Shown piece by piece: positions 11,161-21,902 of a DNA stretch of 64,000 nt. The position numbers were made by a program, and so were the translations under genes. The DNA lies in assembly GCA_027924585.1 (NCBI GenBank), contig BSBM01000372.1, positions 32,544,001 to 32,608,000 on the forward strand, in the 5' to 3' direction. The notes under the pieces are model-generated. The model ran no database searches. It was not told the DNA's origin and saw only the letters and a list, made by a program, of their open reading frames with translations. This DNA comes from Larix kaempferi. Lineage: Eukaryota > Streptophyta > Pinopsida > Pinales > Pinaceae. Positions within the stretch are counted from its first letter, which is position 1. Each line of letters opens with the position of its first letter.

Positions 11161-11886
11161 TGTGGGGGTTGGAACATAGTATAGTATATGGGTATTTTTG
11201 TATAAGGAAGGGTTGGATAAGGGTTCAGAAATTAGACGAAATCTAACATTAGAGGATTGTAGATCTAGACTGAGAGAGAACAGACTCTACAACTGAGTGC
11301 GTAGAGATCTAATTGTAGAGAAGATTCTACAACTGAGTGAGTAGACTGGAACTGTTACCCTTCCAAGTAATATAAGAATAGTTCATATGGACGTAGCTCT
11401 CTTGTAGGGGTGAACCACGTAAATATGTGTGTTATGTATGAAGTTTATGGCATGTTTTGAGTTCATGCTCTTATATGTTTATGTATTTGATTTTATGTAT
11501 ATGCAGATGGAAATCCTATGTTAAGTAAATGGAACACATGTGTATGAATACTGAGAAGTAATACTAAGTGTAATGAATGTGTAGTTAACTAGTAAAGATA
11601 ACAGTGATTCAACGTAGTTTTGTAGGTTGTTGGTAACTGCGAAGTGCGTAGTCATCTATTTATGTAGTCATGTTAGGTATATGTTAAGAAAGGGACATCT
11701 TGTGAGGCCGCATACCACATGCACACATCAGCAAGGTTACAGAAATTTGATTCTGTAACCCCCCATACTTCGCTTCGGGTGAGATGTCAATATGTTTACA
11801 AGTTGATGTTGAAAGGGCCAGTGAAAGGGGTTTTGCTGTGTCTACAATAAATTCGCCGGACCCAGGTCAGCCCAGGAAGCCCAACA
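11161..11886 (+). repeat. 3' LTR of element C (about 726 bp)
   Basis: Proposed from TGTGGGGGTTGGAACATAG to AGGAAGCCCAACA. The right edge is firm because the next base resumes a chromovirus integrase frame (IVVDRF) in the same orientation. The left edge is the first TG after the additional ORF and is less certain; TGGAACATAG is an alternative. The partner LTR is outside the window. Confidence 0.6.
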
Positions 11887-12850
11887 ATTGTGGTGGATCG
11901 GTTTTAAAAAATGGGTCATTTCTTAGCATGTAAAAATACAAGTGATGCTACTGAAGTGGTTGTCCTATTATTTAAAGAAGTTGTAAGACTTCATGGTTTG
12001 TCAAGAAGCATTGTTTCAAACAGAGATACAAGATTCCTTGGTCACTTTTGAAGGACACTTTGGAAGAAAATGGGAACCAAATTGATGTATAGTTCATCCT
12101 ATCACCCATAGATAGATGGGAAGATTGAAGTAGTGAAACAAAATTCTTGGGAATTTGCTAAGAAGTTTGAGTGGAGAAAATCCCATCCAATGGGATATGC
12201 TCTTAGCACAAGCTGAGTTTTCCTATAATGATTTAGTGAACATGTCAACTAGTAAGAGTCCTTTTCAGATTTTTTATGGAAAATGAATAAAAGGAGTTGT
12301 GGAATTAATAAAGTTTCCAAACTTAGGAGAAAGAAAAAGTGTTGAGGCAAGTTATTTTGCAGACATCATACAGGAAATGCATGAGCAGGTGAAACAAAGG
12401 CCACAACAAAGTAATGACAAGTATAAAAAGAGGACAGATATGCAAAGAAGAATGAATTTTTTTGAAGAAGGTGAGTTGGTAATGGCACATTTGAGAAATG
12501 GGATATTTCCTAGGGGTACCTACAACAAACTGAAGTACAAAAATATAATCCCATGCAAAATTTTAAGAAAAGTTCCTGAAAATTCATATAAGCTAGAATT
12601 TCTAGAAAACTTGGATATATCCATGATGTTCAATGTTGTTGATTTGTATGAGTTCCATGAAGGGGAAAAGAGTGATGAGGTGGTTACTCCAGATGAATGG
12701 AAGAGACAGCTACTAGTCAAACCTATTGAATAAGTGGAAGATATTTTGGCCACAATGGTTGGTAAGAAGACCCTCCAAAGGGAATATTTGGAATATTTGA
12801 TAAAATGGAAAAACAAAGGACCTGAAGATGCATCGTGGGTTTTTGAGTAG
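11887..12850 (+). pseudogene. chromovirus integrase C-terminal part with chromodomain
   Basis: Plus-strand frames give VVDRFKKMGHFLACKN, KEVVRLHGLSRSIVSNRD (second catalytic Asp of D,D35E) and a decayed YHP...DGKIEVV block (Glu). The open stretch 12299-12733 holds the connector and a GPY/F-like module (KYKNIIPCKILRKVPENSY). It is followed at 12734-12850 by a recognisable chromodomain: VEDILATMVGKKTLQREYL, then YLIKWKNKGPEDASWVFE, with the aromatic residues of the fold. Chromodomains at the integrase C-terminus steer chromoviruses to particular chromatin. The core is cut on the left at 11887 by insertion of element C. At least six stops. Confidence 0.85.
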
Positions 12851-13786
12851 GAATGAACCCACCTACATTGTTATTCAACCTATGAAGAAACCACCACATG
12901 AACTAGAAGCTCATTTTTTTCTTACCAAGGGTGTCTAATGTAGGAGCATCCTTGGATTTGGGCAATTGACATCACCCAAAAATATTTTAGTTCGTTTCTA
13001 GTTGTGGGAGTAAATAATCCATTACAGATCCCGTTTCGTGTTGCTCTAGAAACCTGTTTCTATATATCCATGGTGTTGTAGATTTGTGTTGTTGTAGAAC
13101 CCTTTTCATGAAGATCTATGCTATTGTAGAATCCTGTTGTTGCGGATCTGTGATGCTGCAGAAACTGGCTACAAAACCTCATAAATAGTGATCACACGGG
13201 ATGCAAATCACATCACATACATAACCACAGATCAATTCTACGATGTAGAATGAGCTCGGAAAAGGATTTTTTTTTGGAATCGGTTGGAAGAGGAGTGGTT
13301 GTAACTATCCATCTTCCACACTGGAAAATGCAGAGACAGAAACGAAAATATAAAAAAGGAGAAAATCGAAGGAGGAAGAGTTCAATGGGGGTTCGGTTGA
13401 GCTCTGTCCAACTTAGTTAGTTTTTTTTATCTCATCGACCTAGCTAAATTTGACCCAATAGCATAGGAATGGCATTCAATTTAGATTGTTGTAGAGGGTT
13501 AAATTCATGGTTGGCAATCAATTTTTATTTGTAAGCAAAGTAGGCAAACTTTTATTCTCTATTTTCAATGTACATAGTCTGATAATTTTCAATAAAGAAA
13601 GGCATTACTCTTCTGCTCTGTAATTTCTATTGGTATGAATCTAGTGGTTTTATTTATACGTTTACTTCCATCTTTGTTATTTGGTTAAGAAAATGGCTGT
13701 AGCTGTGCATATGACGGGCAGTAGGAATCTGTAAACCCTATCTAAGAGATTTACACATTACCAGCTTGCACCACCTCTTAAGGTGG
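12851..13786 (+). repeat. probable 3' untranslated region and LTR of the plus-strand chromovirus
   Basis: Non-coding. Downstream of the chromodomain a 3' LTR is expected, and TGTAGGAGCATCC near 12940 is a possible start. A repeated GTTGTAGA word (about 13075, 13094, 13129) and a TATA-like CATAAATAGTG at 13180 fit an LTR. I cannot fix the end; ACACA near 13755 is possible. No partner copy lies in the window. Confidence 0.35.
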
Positions 13787-14013
13787 TGTAACATTTCACT
13801 TGAGAAAAGATGAAAATACAACAATACTCGATAAAACATTCCTCATCCTCCTATATCTTGAAATAAATTATCAATTATAGAAAATCCCTAACTACTTGTG
13901 GTTCCATCATTAATGACTACCAACTAACTAGTGGATCTTATTTAATAAATATGAACCTTTTATATTAAATCCTAAGTAGCATAAATTAGGTAGGTTAGGT
14001 TAGGACCTTATCA
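13787..14013 (-). repeat. 3' LTR (at least its start) of a minus-strand chromovirus
   Basis: On the minus strand the polypurine tract CTTTTGAAGGGGGGGAA (14014-14030) is directly followed by TGATAAGGTCCTAACC, the expected PPT-LTR junction. The first CA-type end to the left is TGTTACA at 13787, giving 227 bp, but the LTR could extend further. The junction at 14013 is firm; the left end is not. Confidence 0.6.
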
Positions 14014-14333
14014 TTCCCCCCCTTCAAAAGTAGTGTTTTCTTCAAGTATAAAGGCGAGAGAATTGTTGTTGGTTCCCTTGTTACATATTCTGGGTGCATA
14101 TATTTCCCCTAGATTTGTGCTTCTTGGATCATGTTCTGAAAATGTTGACATTCTCTAGTATCCAATACTACTTATGGATAGAACCAAATGGAGATTTCTT
14201 CATCAATTCTGGTAACTTGGTTTGAAACTTACAATTTGATGTCATTACTTTATTGAGACAAGACACATGAAATACTGGATAATAGTAGAGTGGGTTGGAA
14301 GAGCGAGGTTGTAGGACACTTTCCCAATGCGCT
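14014..14333 (-). pseudogene. chromovirus integrase C-terminus, fused to element B RNase H
   Basis: The minus strand encodes KRIGKVSYNLALPTHSTII, the end of the chromovirus GPY/F module, then decayed linker and chromodomain remnants (TRIDEEISIWFYP, VVLDTRECQ) up to the polypurine tract. The reading frame is continuous with the RNase H of element B to the right: a single open frame of 243 codons (14245-14976) crosses the junction at 14333/14334. The same chromovirus segment occurs again at 22640-22860 with several base differences, so these are two copies of one family. The normal upstream integrase core is absent here. Confidence 0.8.
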
Positions 14334-15530
14334 TGACGACGATGACTGCCGCGAATGCGAGTTTTTCGACATCTGAATATCTAGTTTCAGCATCAGCAAG
14401 ACCCTTACTTGCATAGTATATTACATGTTCCTGGGGGTTTTGATCCTCCTGTAACAAAACCATGGCAATAGTGGTAGCAGAAGCGGCGAGATATAAGATA
14501 TAATCTCGATAGTAATTGGGCGGCTGGAGCACGGGGGCATGCGTGATGGGATGTTTGATATTGTCGAAGGATTTTTGAGCTTGGTCGTCCCAAATGAAGG
14601 GGATGTCCTTCTTGAGCAGTCTCATATACCCCTGAGTCTTTTCCGCGAAATTGCAAACAAAATGCCTTAAATAAGTCGCCTTCCCTTGGAGACTTTGAAA
14701 TTCCGTCACATCAGTTGAGGGTGGCAGGTTGATGATGGCCTCCACCTTTAAGGGATCAATGCGGATCCCATCCTTTGAAATGATAAATCCTAAGAGGCAT
14801 CCGGACTCAATGCAAAAGATACACTTATGAGAATTCAGACGGATATTGTACCATCTACATCTGAGGAAAATGGCCGTCAGATGATCAATGCGGAACTCGC
14901 GCTGCTTTGAATGAGCAGGGAGATCGTCTAGGTAAGGTTCCACAAAGTCCTTAATATCATGGAAGGAATACGACATATCCTGCTGAAATGTGGTGCCAGC
15001 ATTTTAAAGGCCAAATGGGAGTTTGCGGTATGCAAACGTTCCCCATGGGAAGATGAAAGCCGTCTTATGTTGGTCGGCGGGGTTTATCTCAATTTGGTTG
15101 GAACCAGAAAATCCATCCATAAATGAGAAGATGACGCTTCCAGCACAATTGTCGATAATCTAGTTAATGAAGGGGGTCGGGTAGTTGTATTTTGGACAAG
15201 CCCGATTAAGGTCCCGATAATCGACACAGACGAGAATGGTACCCTACTTTTTGTTCACAGGGATGACGTTTGAGACCAAATTTGTCAATGGGACAGGATA
15301 AATAAAACCAGCCTTTAAGAGCTTTTCAATTTCTGCCTTAATTGCCGTAGTCTTGCGAGGGTGTATCGGTCGCAACTTTTGGCGTACAAGTTTGATGTCG
15401 GGATAGGTTTTTATTTTGTGAGAAACAATTGCGAGGTCTATCCCAGGAATCTCCTCATAGGACCAAGAAAATAAATCTCAAAATTTATTGAATAAGGTCG
15501 TGCCAGTAGCTATTTCTTCAGGGGAACACT
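14334..15530 (-). pseudogene. reverse transcriptase and RNase H (element B)
   Basis: RT begins near 15480 (EEIPGIDLAIVSHKIKTYP), includes CVDYRDLNRACPKYNYP, SFMDGFSGSNQIEINPADQHK, LPFGL-NAG (stop inside, 15012) and the catalytic motif VEPYLDDLPAHSK at about 14925 (YLDD for the usual YVDD). The thumb/connection follows (GFIISKDGIRIDPLKVEAI; LQGKATYLRHFVCN). RNase H covers about 14334-14560: YRDYILYLAASATTIAMVLLQ, VIYYASKGLADAETRYSDVEKLAFA, with the catalytic Asp position apparently replaced (YLAAS for the usual xxDAS) and Glu kept. Two TAG/TAA stops (about 15247, 15012) interrupt RT. RNase H ends abruptly at the chimeric junction. Confidence 0.85.
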
Positions 15531-16740
15531 TCTAGCCTATGCGAATGTGTTCCACTATACCAAGTTTCACCGAGATGTCTACCAGGGTGGTTGGCTCAAT
15601 GTTGGCCAAGTTTTCCTCCATGTCCGTAAGACATGTAAGGATGGGGGAATGAGGGAACGGGTAGATATCTAGTGAAAAGAGGGTATGGATGCTGTCCTCT
15701 ATGTACTCCAAAGGAGGAAGAAAAGATGACCTATGGTGGAGATCATCCCACGGACCATCGTCAACATTCATAACTTTCATGATGGACTCGTCTGAATGAA
15801 AAGTATGAAGTAAGAGATCAGGTGGAGATGACGTCCGTCGTAGAGAATAGGATGGAGAGGCCACGGTTAAATGGTCCTTCGGTGCTGATTGGATAGCCTC
15901 GTAAATACGTTCAGCGGGTGAAAGAGGCATTATGTCTCCAAGCAGGTGTGTTGTGGCTTCATCTGGTACAAGCCAAGCATCGTTAGAGTGAGATGAAATC
16001 TCTGTGGAGATCATGTTCACCATAGAAACATGATTAGGGGGGTCCGCGGCTAGAAAAATGCCCATGAGAGATGAATCTTTCAAAAGGCCAACCCCTATAC
16101 TCTCATACTGTTTTGACATCTGTCCAATGGAAGGAACATGGTCACCAGGATGAGTAGTAGCGTCTGGTGTACAAAAATCTAATTGGTCGATAGTAACAAT
16201 TCGTCCTTGGTGGGGGAATTGTACTATGTGGAAGACTGAAGAAGCTACCGCCTGCATGGTGTAAAACCAATTGCGACCAAGCAAGAGATTATAATCTATT
16301 GGGGCCGAGACCACTTCCATGTTAACGGTTATGATCTTTCCGCCCAACTCAACTGTAAGAGCTTGTAAGATCCCATGAGGTTGAAAGCCACGCCCGTCGA
16401 ATGCTTTCAATGTGGTGGGAGAACGATTCAATTCGGGGGAGCCAATGGCTCTCCAATAGGCGATCGACATGATAGAAGTGGAGGCGCCTTCATCTAAAAG
16501 GGTACGATGGACAATCTTCCTAGCAATATTCACAGAAACTTGGAATGTGAACTGGTATGAGAGCCTCGCCTTAAAGTTGTCAAGTCGGAACATGATGGTA
16601 TTCGAGGAATCCGGGTCGACTACACCAATGGCTCCAAGGAGAGTTTTGCATTGATTAGGACAATTCTGCAAAACTTCCAGGGTAGACATGGCGCAAGGAG
16701 CTTGTGCCAAGTACTCTATGATATTCTAATTTTGTGTCGT
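15531..16740 (-). pseudogene. retropepsin-like protease with long open frame (element B)
   Basis: A single open frame of 392 codons (15532-16710) is the longest intact coding stretch in the window. It contains VHRTLLDEGASTSIMSIAYW (active site at about 16480-16500, D-E-G in place of D-S/T-G), LKAFDGRGFQPHGILQAL, and IDYNLLLGRNWFYTMQAV, the second signature of the retropepsin fold. The C-terminal third (15532-16100) is a linker to RT with no known motif. Retropepsins act as homodimers to cleave Gag-Pol; this copy is open but the neighbouring frames are not, so it is unlikely to be expressed. It matches 299-1840 closely. Confidence 0.82.
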
Positions 16741-18300
16741 CCGAGCATTGGGATTGAAAATAGATTTTCAAATCGTACTCTTGGGTGGTTGCAATATCGA
16801 GACTAAGGAGGGCTTCTCAATGGTGTGAGAAGTTGATGGTACAGTGACATCAGTTAAGGAGTCAGAATCTTTTTTAGTATTACTTCTAGTGGATTCCTTC
16901 GAAGGGACCAGTTCATAAGATCACGAGTGAGTGTTCAAATTGATCATCTCGTTACACACCATGAGAACATGTGCAGTATTGGAAGGTTCCCCCTGGGATG
17001 GGGGGGTTGAGCAATCATCTGTTGGTTCTGAGTAGGAAATGAGTCATTGAGGATTGCAGGAGTTGGTTTACCCCTAAGAAAATTTTGTACTTCATCTCTA
17101 TGGGGACATTCTTTGGAGAAATGGTCATCTCCACACAGTAAACAAGGATACTTTAGTTTTCGTTTCTGCTTGGTATCGTCAGGAGTGCTCTTTTGTTCCT
17201 ACTGAGCGGAAGACTTTTTGGGTTTCCCCTTGTTCTTCTTTTTACCACCGGACTTCTGAGATGAAGTTGATTGGACATAATTCACCTCTTCAGTTACAGC
17301 AGGAGCGGTTGACTTGGTGGTGCTGTGGCCAGCCGAAGTCGGGTTGGATGATCCGACAGTGCTGGCAGCAGGCTGGGTGTTAAGGGAACCAATGATTCCA
17401 CCAGTTTGGAGTCCCTTATGTGGTTTCGCAGGGTCATTAACATCACAGGGTGTGTCAGGCAGAATATCAAACAAAGTGCCAGATTGAGTGTAGACTAGGT
17501 CTAGCACATGGGCACTTGTGATGGCTTGTTCTTCGGTGACAGCACCACGCATAGCTAATAGCTGATTCAGAGTAGGAGCTTTAATGAGACGTCGTCTCCT
17601 TCACCATTTGTGGATATGATCCAAAATATGAGTGGCGGTATTCTGACGGAGCGAGGTTAAAAGCTCGGTACCAGTTTCATACCGTATGGGAAGCTGGAAA
17701 TGTGTCAAAAATTTCATGGCAAGAGAACCAAAATTAGAAAAAGAGTGGGGGTGGCAACTCAATGTACTACTTAGCAACTGAACCGGTGAGAGTCCTTTGA
17801 AACAATCTAAGACGAATTGAATTGTCCATTAAGGAATTAAATGAACACCATAAGTGGTATTTCATCATGTGGTTTTTAGGGTCTTCACCCAGCTTGCCGT
17901 CAAATTTGGGGATATCAGACGGAAGTTTCATCGGAATTGGTGGCTAGTTAGATCCGTGGTAAATAGGATCATTGGTTAAATAGGATAGGTCAGGCAAGTC
18001 CAAAGTAGCCAGGAAGGGAAGCTGTGGGTTAGGCTATGCGTATTGATAATACGGATAAGGCATGTAAGGACCAAACTGACTGTAAGGTGTGCCAGGAGGA
18101 AACTGACCATAGGGGGGTGTGCCGCCCGCACTGTAAAGGGGTCCGATACCATAAGGTGGTCCGTTCCAATAAGGTGGGGGCCCACCTCCACCACCGGGAG
18201 GGGGTGGAGGTCCGCCGCCACCACTAGGAAGATTCTGCAATATCATGGGTTGTGGTTGAGGAAGTGGCGCTAGTTGTGTAGCGTTCCCTTGTCGTTGGGC
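16741..18300 (-). pseudogene. gag module 2: Pro/Gly tract, capsid, zinc knuckle (element B)
   Basis: Order on the minus strand: PSGGGGPPPPPGGGGGPPP (about 18170-18235), PPYGQFPPGTPYSQFGPYMP, capsid start LDLPDLSYLTNDPIYHGSN, IPKFDGKLGEDPKNHMMKYH, LFQRTLTGSVAK-YIELPP (17750-18010), helical EEQAITSAHVLDLVYTQSG (17460-17540), Lys-rich GGKKKNKGKPKK (17215-17250), and zinc knuckle CLLCGDDHFSKEC at 17105-17144. It is nearly the same as gag of element 1 (1841-3612). Frameshifts separate the pieces; only 17199-17552 and 18034-18333 are open. It follows a complete first gag module, so this element carries two capsids in tandem. Confidence 0.82.
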
Positions 18301-20291
18301 ATCATCGGCCCAAAGTTGACGTGCTTTCTCCAAATGGGGGCAATTATGTGTGTAGTGGCCATATACGGAACAAAAGGAACATGGATGGTTTGTTCTTAAG
18401 TTAGAATTTTTACCCTGTTTCGGTGGTCGATCAGGGTTTTGGTTGGCGGGGGCAGCGTTATTATTATTCAGGGGATTAGATAGCTGGCCACCTTTGTTTT
18501 GAGGTTAATTATTTCCACGGTTGCTTTCTTTTTCGCAGTTCTGTTGACTTCCTTGATTACACTGGTTCTTCTGGTTTTGGAGTTGGTTTTGTTGTGCGTA
18601 TACTTGCCCTTGGGAAGTAGGTGGGTTTTGAGGTCGTGCAGGTGCTAGAGCAGACTGCAGTGGATAGTAAGCAGGAGGGTTTGGAGGTGGACCTGGTGCT
18701 TGTTATGGTTGTTGGTAACCTTGAGCTATTGGAAGTGTTGGGGCAGAAGGTGCTGCCTGTTGGGGGTAATAAGCCAATTGGGCTTGTGGGTGAACCAGGG
18801 TATGATTGACCTATTGGTTATAATATGCAAGTGGTGCATAAGATGAGGGTGATTTCCCATAACACTGTGGTGGACATGAGGGTCCATGAGTGTTGTGGGT
18901 GTGCATCATTGGAGCATACGAAGTTGTATCTCTAGAATGAGATGTATCCCTAGAAAGGCCTCGGGTGTTGTTGGTACTCATCATGGTGAAGGGTTTGTTT
19001 TGTGACATAACTTGGCCAATGATGCTGTCGACGGCATGGGATGCCCCCGGCGCATCATTCCGGGATGAATCATCGCGCAAGACGTCAGGTAATATGGTGT
19101 ATAAATAGACAGACTGGGCGTATATTAATTCGAATTGCTGGGCTTTTAAAATGGCTTCTTCTTCCGACTGGGGTCGTTTAGAAGCCACATCCTTGGCTAT
19201 GAGTGGAAGGAGGGATTTCAGGAACCAATCGAGGAAAATATGGTCATCTAGCTTGATCTTGCATAGACTATGGCGCTTACGCCACTCATGGATATGATCT
19301 GTGATATGGGTGGCCGTATTCTATCTACAAGATAGTAGGATTTCTACTCCTGCATCATAGCAGACAGGTAGTTGAAAAAAATGTAGGAAATTTGAGGTGA
19401 GGGATGTAAAGTAGGGTATGTCCCATGGGGCTGCTCAATATACCATTTGGCTACTGAGCCAGTGAAAGTTCTTTGTAATAGTCGGAGGTGAATAGAATCA
19501 TCTACTATGGATTTTGAGGAACACCATAGGTGAAAAGAAATAATATGGTTTTGTGGGTCTTCACCAGCCTTCCCTTCAAACTTTGGGATGTATGACAGGA
19601 GTTTTGTGGGCATGGGGGGCCAAGTAGGGTCATGTCTAATGGGGTCATTTGTTAACCTTTCCAAGTCAGGTAGGTTAAGACTAGCCATAAATGGCAGACT
19701 GGCAGAGGGGTGTGACATGGTTGTTGGGGCATAAGTGCTAGTGGTAGCATTATTGATCGGGCCACTGCCCCCAAAGGGAATATTAGCTGTAAAAGGGATG
19801 TGCCCTCCAACCAAAGGTGTGTGAGAGGGGCCTGTGCCCCCAAGTGCAACATGAGTTACAAATGGGTTTGGAATGGTTCTAGTAGCTGCTGGGATCTGAT
19901 TAGTGGCAGGGATGATAGGTGTAGGTCCCATGGTGGGCATGCCTATGGTAGTTGTGGGTCCCATATTGGGAATACCTATAGGGGTTGTTGTAGTTGTGGC
20001 TACTGTGGTGGCCATTGTGGTAGCGGGGGTTGTTGATGTTCCGCCAACAGTCCCTATGAAGCAAGGGTCAAAATTTGTACCAGCCATGGGGCTAGTGGGT
20101 GCGGTGTACATAGGATTTTCGGATTCTGCCTCAAAGTCAGATGTGAAATGAGGTAGAATCAGATCATGGGGATCTGTGTCGATGACATGTGGAGTCAAGT
20201 GACAATGCTCTTCGTCTATGACGAGTGGTTTCAAGTGAACCGTACTACGTGGGTTCACCCCTAAAGCGCCGAGAACGTCTCGGGGACTCAA
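18301..20291 (-). pseudogene. gag module 1: N-terminus, capsid, zinc knuckle (element B)
   Basis: Starts at ATG 20291 (MSPRDVLGALGVNPRSTVHL). Residues about 80-190 are Thr/Pro/Gly-rich with repeated TTxxIGIPNMGPT-like words. The capsid follows (19400-19690): LNLPDLERLTNDPIRHDPTW, IPKFEGKAGEDPQNHIISFH, LLQRTFTGSVAKWYIEQP. After a frame break come the helical EEEAILKAQQFELIYAQSV (18811-19188), a Gln/Tyr-rich linker, and zinc knuckle CSFCSVYGHYTHNCPHL at 18340-18381 (CX2CX4HX4C). Capsid similarity to module 2 is clear but moderate, and the knuckle is of a different type. This module belongs with the LTR and leader on its right. Confidence 0.82.
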
Positions 20292-21881
20292 TGGTGACAG
20301 TTGTCTAGTAAAACAAATGGGTGGTGTTGAGTGGAAAGCTCGAAAGCCCTAACGCAACCGTGTGTGCAGGAGGGGAACGTAAAAAAACAATGGCACTCAG
20401 TCCAACAACCAAACTCAAAACACTTACTATAACAGTTGTGCTATAGTAAGTGGAGTAATAAAAAAATGTGGTCAAAATACCAACATGCAAATGGCTCCTA
20501 AAATGAAAATGGTGGACTCGCTAACCAAGGGAAGGTAATAGAGCATGCAACCACCTAACTAAAAAAGTATTATGATTCAACAAGATGTATCCTCTACAAG
20601 GTGATGAAATCCAAGTCAGACAATATGAATTGTAGAACCAAAGGCTAGATATCCCCCTACCGGGAGGGACACCGGGTAGACAATCCTAGAAGATAGGCCA
20701 CTAAGATACCCCATTCATGACATGTCCAGAAAGGTGAATCTGCAGCTCCTCTTCTATCACCATTGTACTCCCATACGGGTAGTACACCGAGAACAATGAG
20801 TAGCTATCCTTCGGTGACTGAATGGATTGCGGTAGTCCACTCAGGCCTCCGAAACCAATCTTGCTACTTCGACCCTCCTAAGGGAGAGGCCTTTCCAACA
20901 AGTTTGTGTATAACCATGCCAATAAGTACTAGGGGATTTTTGTACCCTAAATGTCAACCACTATGTCTCAAAATGAAAGTAAGTGAGAGGTGTTATTTGG
21001 ATACCTATCCCCTCAATCTTACCTAATTACAATATTCTTTTGGTGTTCCCCAAGTGGGGTTAGAATGTTGGTTGAGTTAAATATATTTTAAGGCTCACTT
21101 TGATTTATTGTGATAAATTGTGTGATGGTGTGGTTATGTACTAAAATAAAGATGCCTCCCTTGGGCGAAAATTCACAAATTAAAATAACGATTTCAACTT
21201 GCAAATATGAAAGCAATTTAAATGTAAATATGAAAACGATTTAAATGTAAATGCTTTAACAACTTTTCAAAAAATATGTGAAATTCTTTAAAATGTTAAG
21301 GTAAAGCAAATAACATAAAAAATGAGTGAATCTCTAATGCTGCAAAAATTAAAACAGTAGGCTGTCCAAAAATTGCAGGGTAGATGGCTAGAAAATATGG
21401 GCCAAAATGAGCAAAACTCAGAGAAAAGGAATCGGACAGTATAGGAGAAATCGCGGTTGTTTGAGGCAAAAGTCGCGATCTGGATCGCGACTTTCGAGAT
21501 AAAATCGGTGATCTGCGTCGCGGTGATCTGGGCAAAAGGCACGATGGAAATTGCAGCTCGGGGGGGATAAATGCGCGATGTGAATCACAGCTATAGGGCT
21601 GAAACACGCGATGTGGATCCCGACAAACAAGAAGAAAACCGCAACGTGAATCACGGCTGAAAGGGCAGAAACCCGCGATGTGAATCGCGAATGTGGGTGC
21701 TAAAAACAGTGATTTTACAGACGGTTAAAGTCACCAAAAACAAACCCAAAAATTGAAATTTTGGGTTGTTTGGGCTACAGAAAAGGCCAATGGATAGGAC
21801 AACAAGCAATGGGCTTAGTAGTAAATAACAACTAACAAATGAAGAAATATAGATCTAAATCAAAGATTCAAAGATTTGAAA
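20292..21881 (-). other. untranslated leader of element B
   Basis: About 1.6 kb between gag and the primer-binding site, longer than in element 1 and not similar to it. No supported ORF. It contains the CG-rich tandem array at 21437-21700. Short minus-strand frames over that array (21288-21654) are a by-product of the repeats in different phases. Confidence 0.6.
21437..21700. repeat. CG-rich ~34-bp tandem repeat with inverted-repeat core
   Basis: About seven to eight degenerate units with a core like CGCGATGTGAATCGCG recur near 21472, 21507, 21538, 21570, 21605, 21640 and 21673. The unit at 21472-21491 is a near-perfect palindrome: GTCGCGATC-TG-GATCGCGAC. The array lies in the leader of element B, just inside the primer-binding site. 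Confidence 0.7.
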
Positions 21882-21897
21882 CGAAGTGGAGTCGCCA
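21882..21897 (-). other. primer-binding site (element B)
   Basis: Minus strand TGGCGACTCCACTTCG, five bases inside the LTR edge. It begins TGG as expected for pairing with a tRNA 3' CCA end, and resembles the tRNA-Arg-type sites reported for Ogre/Tat elements (from memory, unverified). Confidence 0.7.
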
Positions 21898-21902
21898 AAA
21901 AC

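Larger units (their letters stand above)
6622..11886 (+). mobile_element. Ty3/gypsy element C, 3' half (integrase, additional ORF, LTR)
   Basis: The plus strand contains the end of an integrase, a spacer, a very long decayed additional ORF, a second spacer and an LTR, then the flank is another element's integrase. This is the 3' half of a Ty3/gypsy element. Its 5' half was separated by the insertion of element 1 and lies outside the window. The integrase C-terminus with VNGSRLKPY and the extra ORF after integrase fit the Tat/Athila group, but the additional ORF is not one I recognise. Confidence 0.75.

Noticed and set aside
21288-21654. Three overlapping minus-strand ORFs in the leader of element B
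   Set aside because: They are the same CG-rich repeat array read in three frames.
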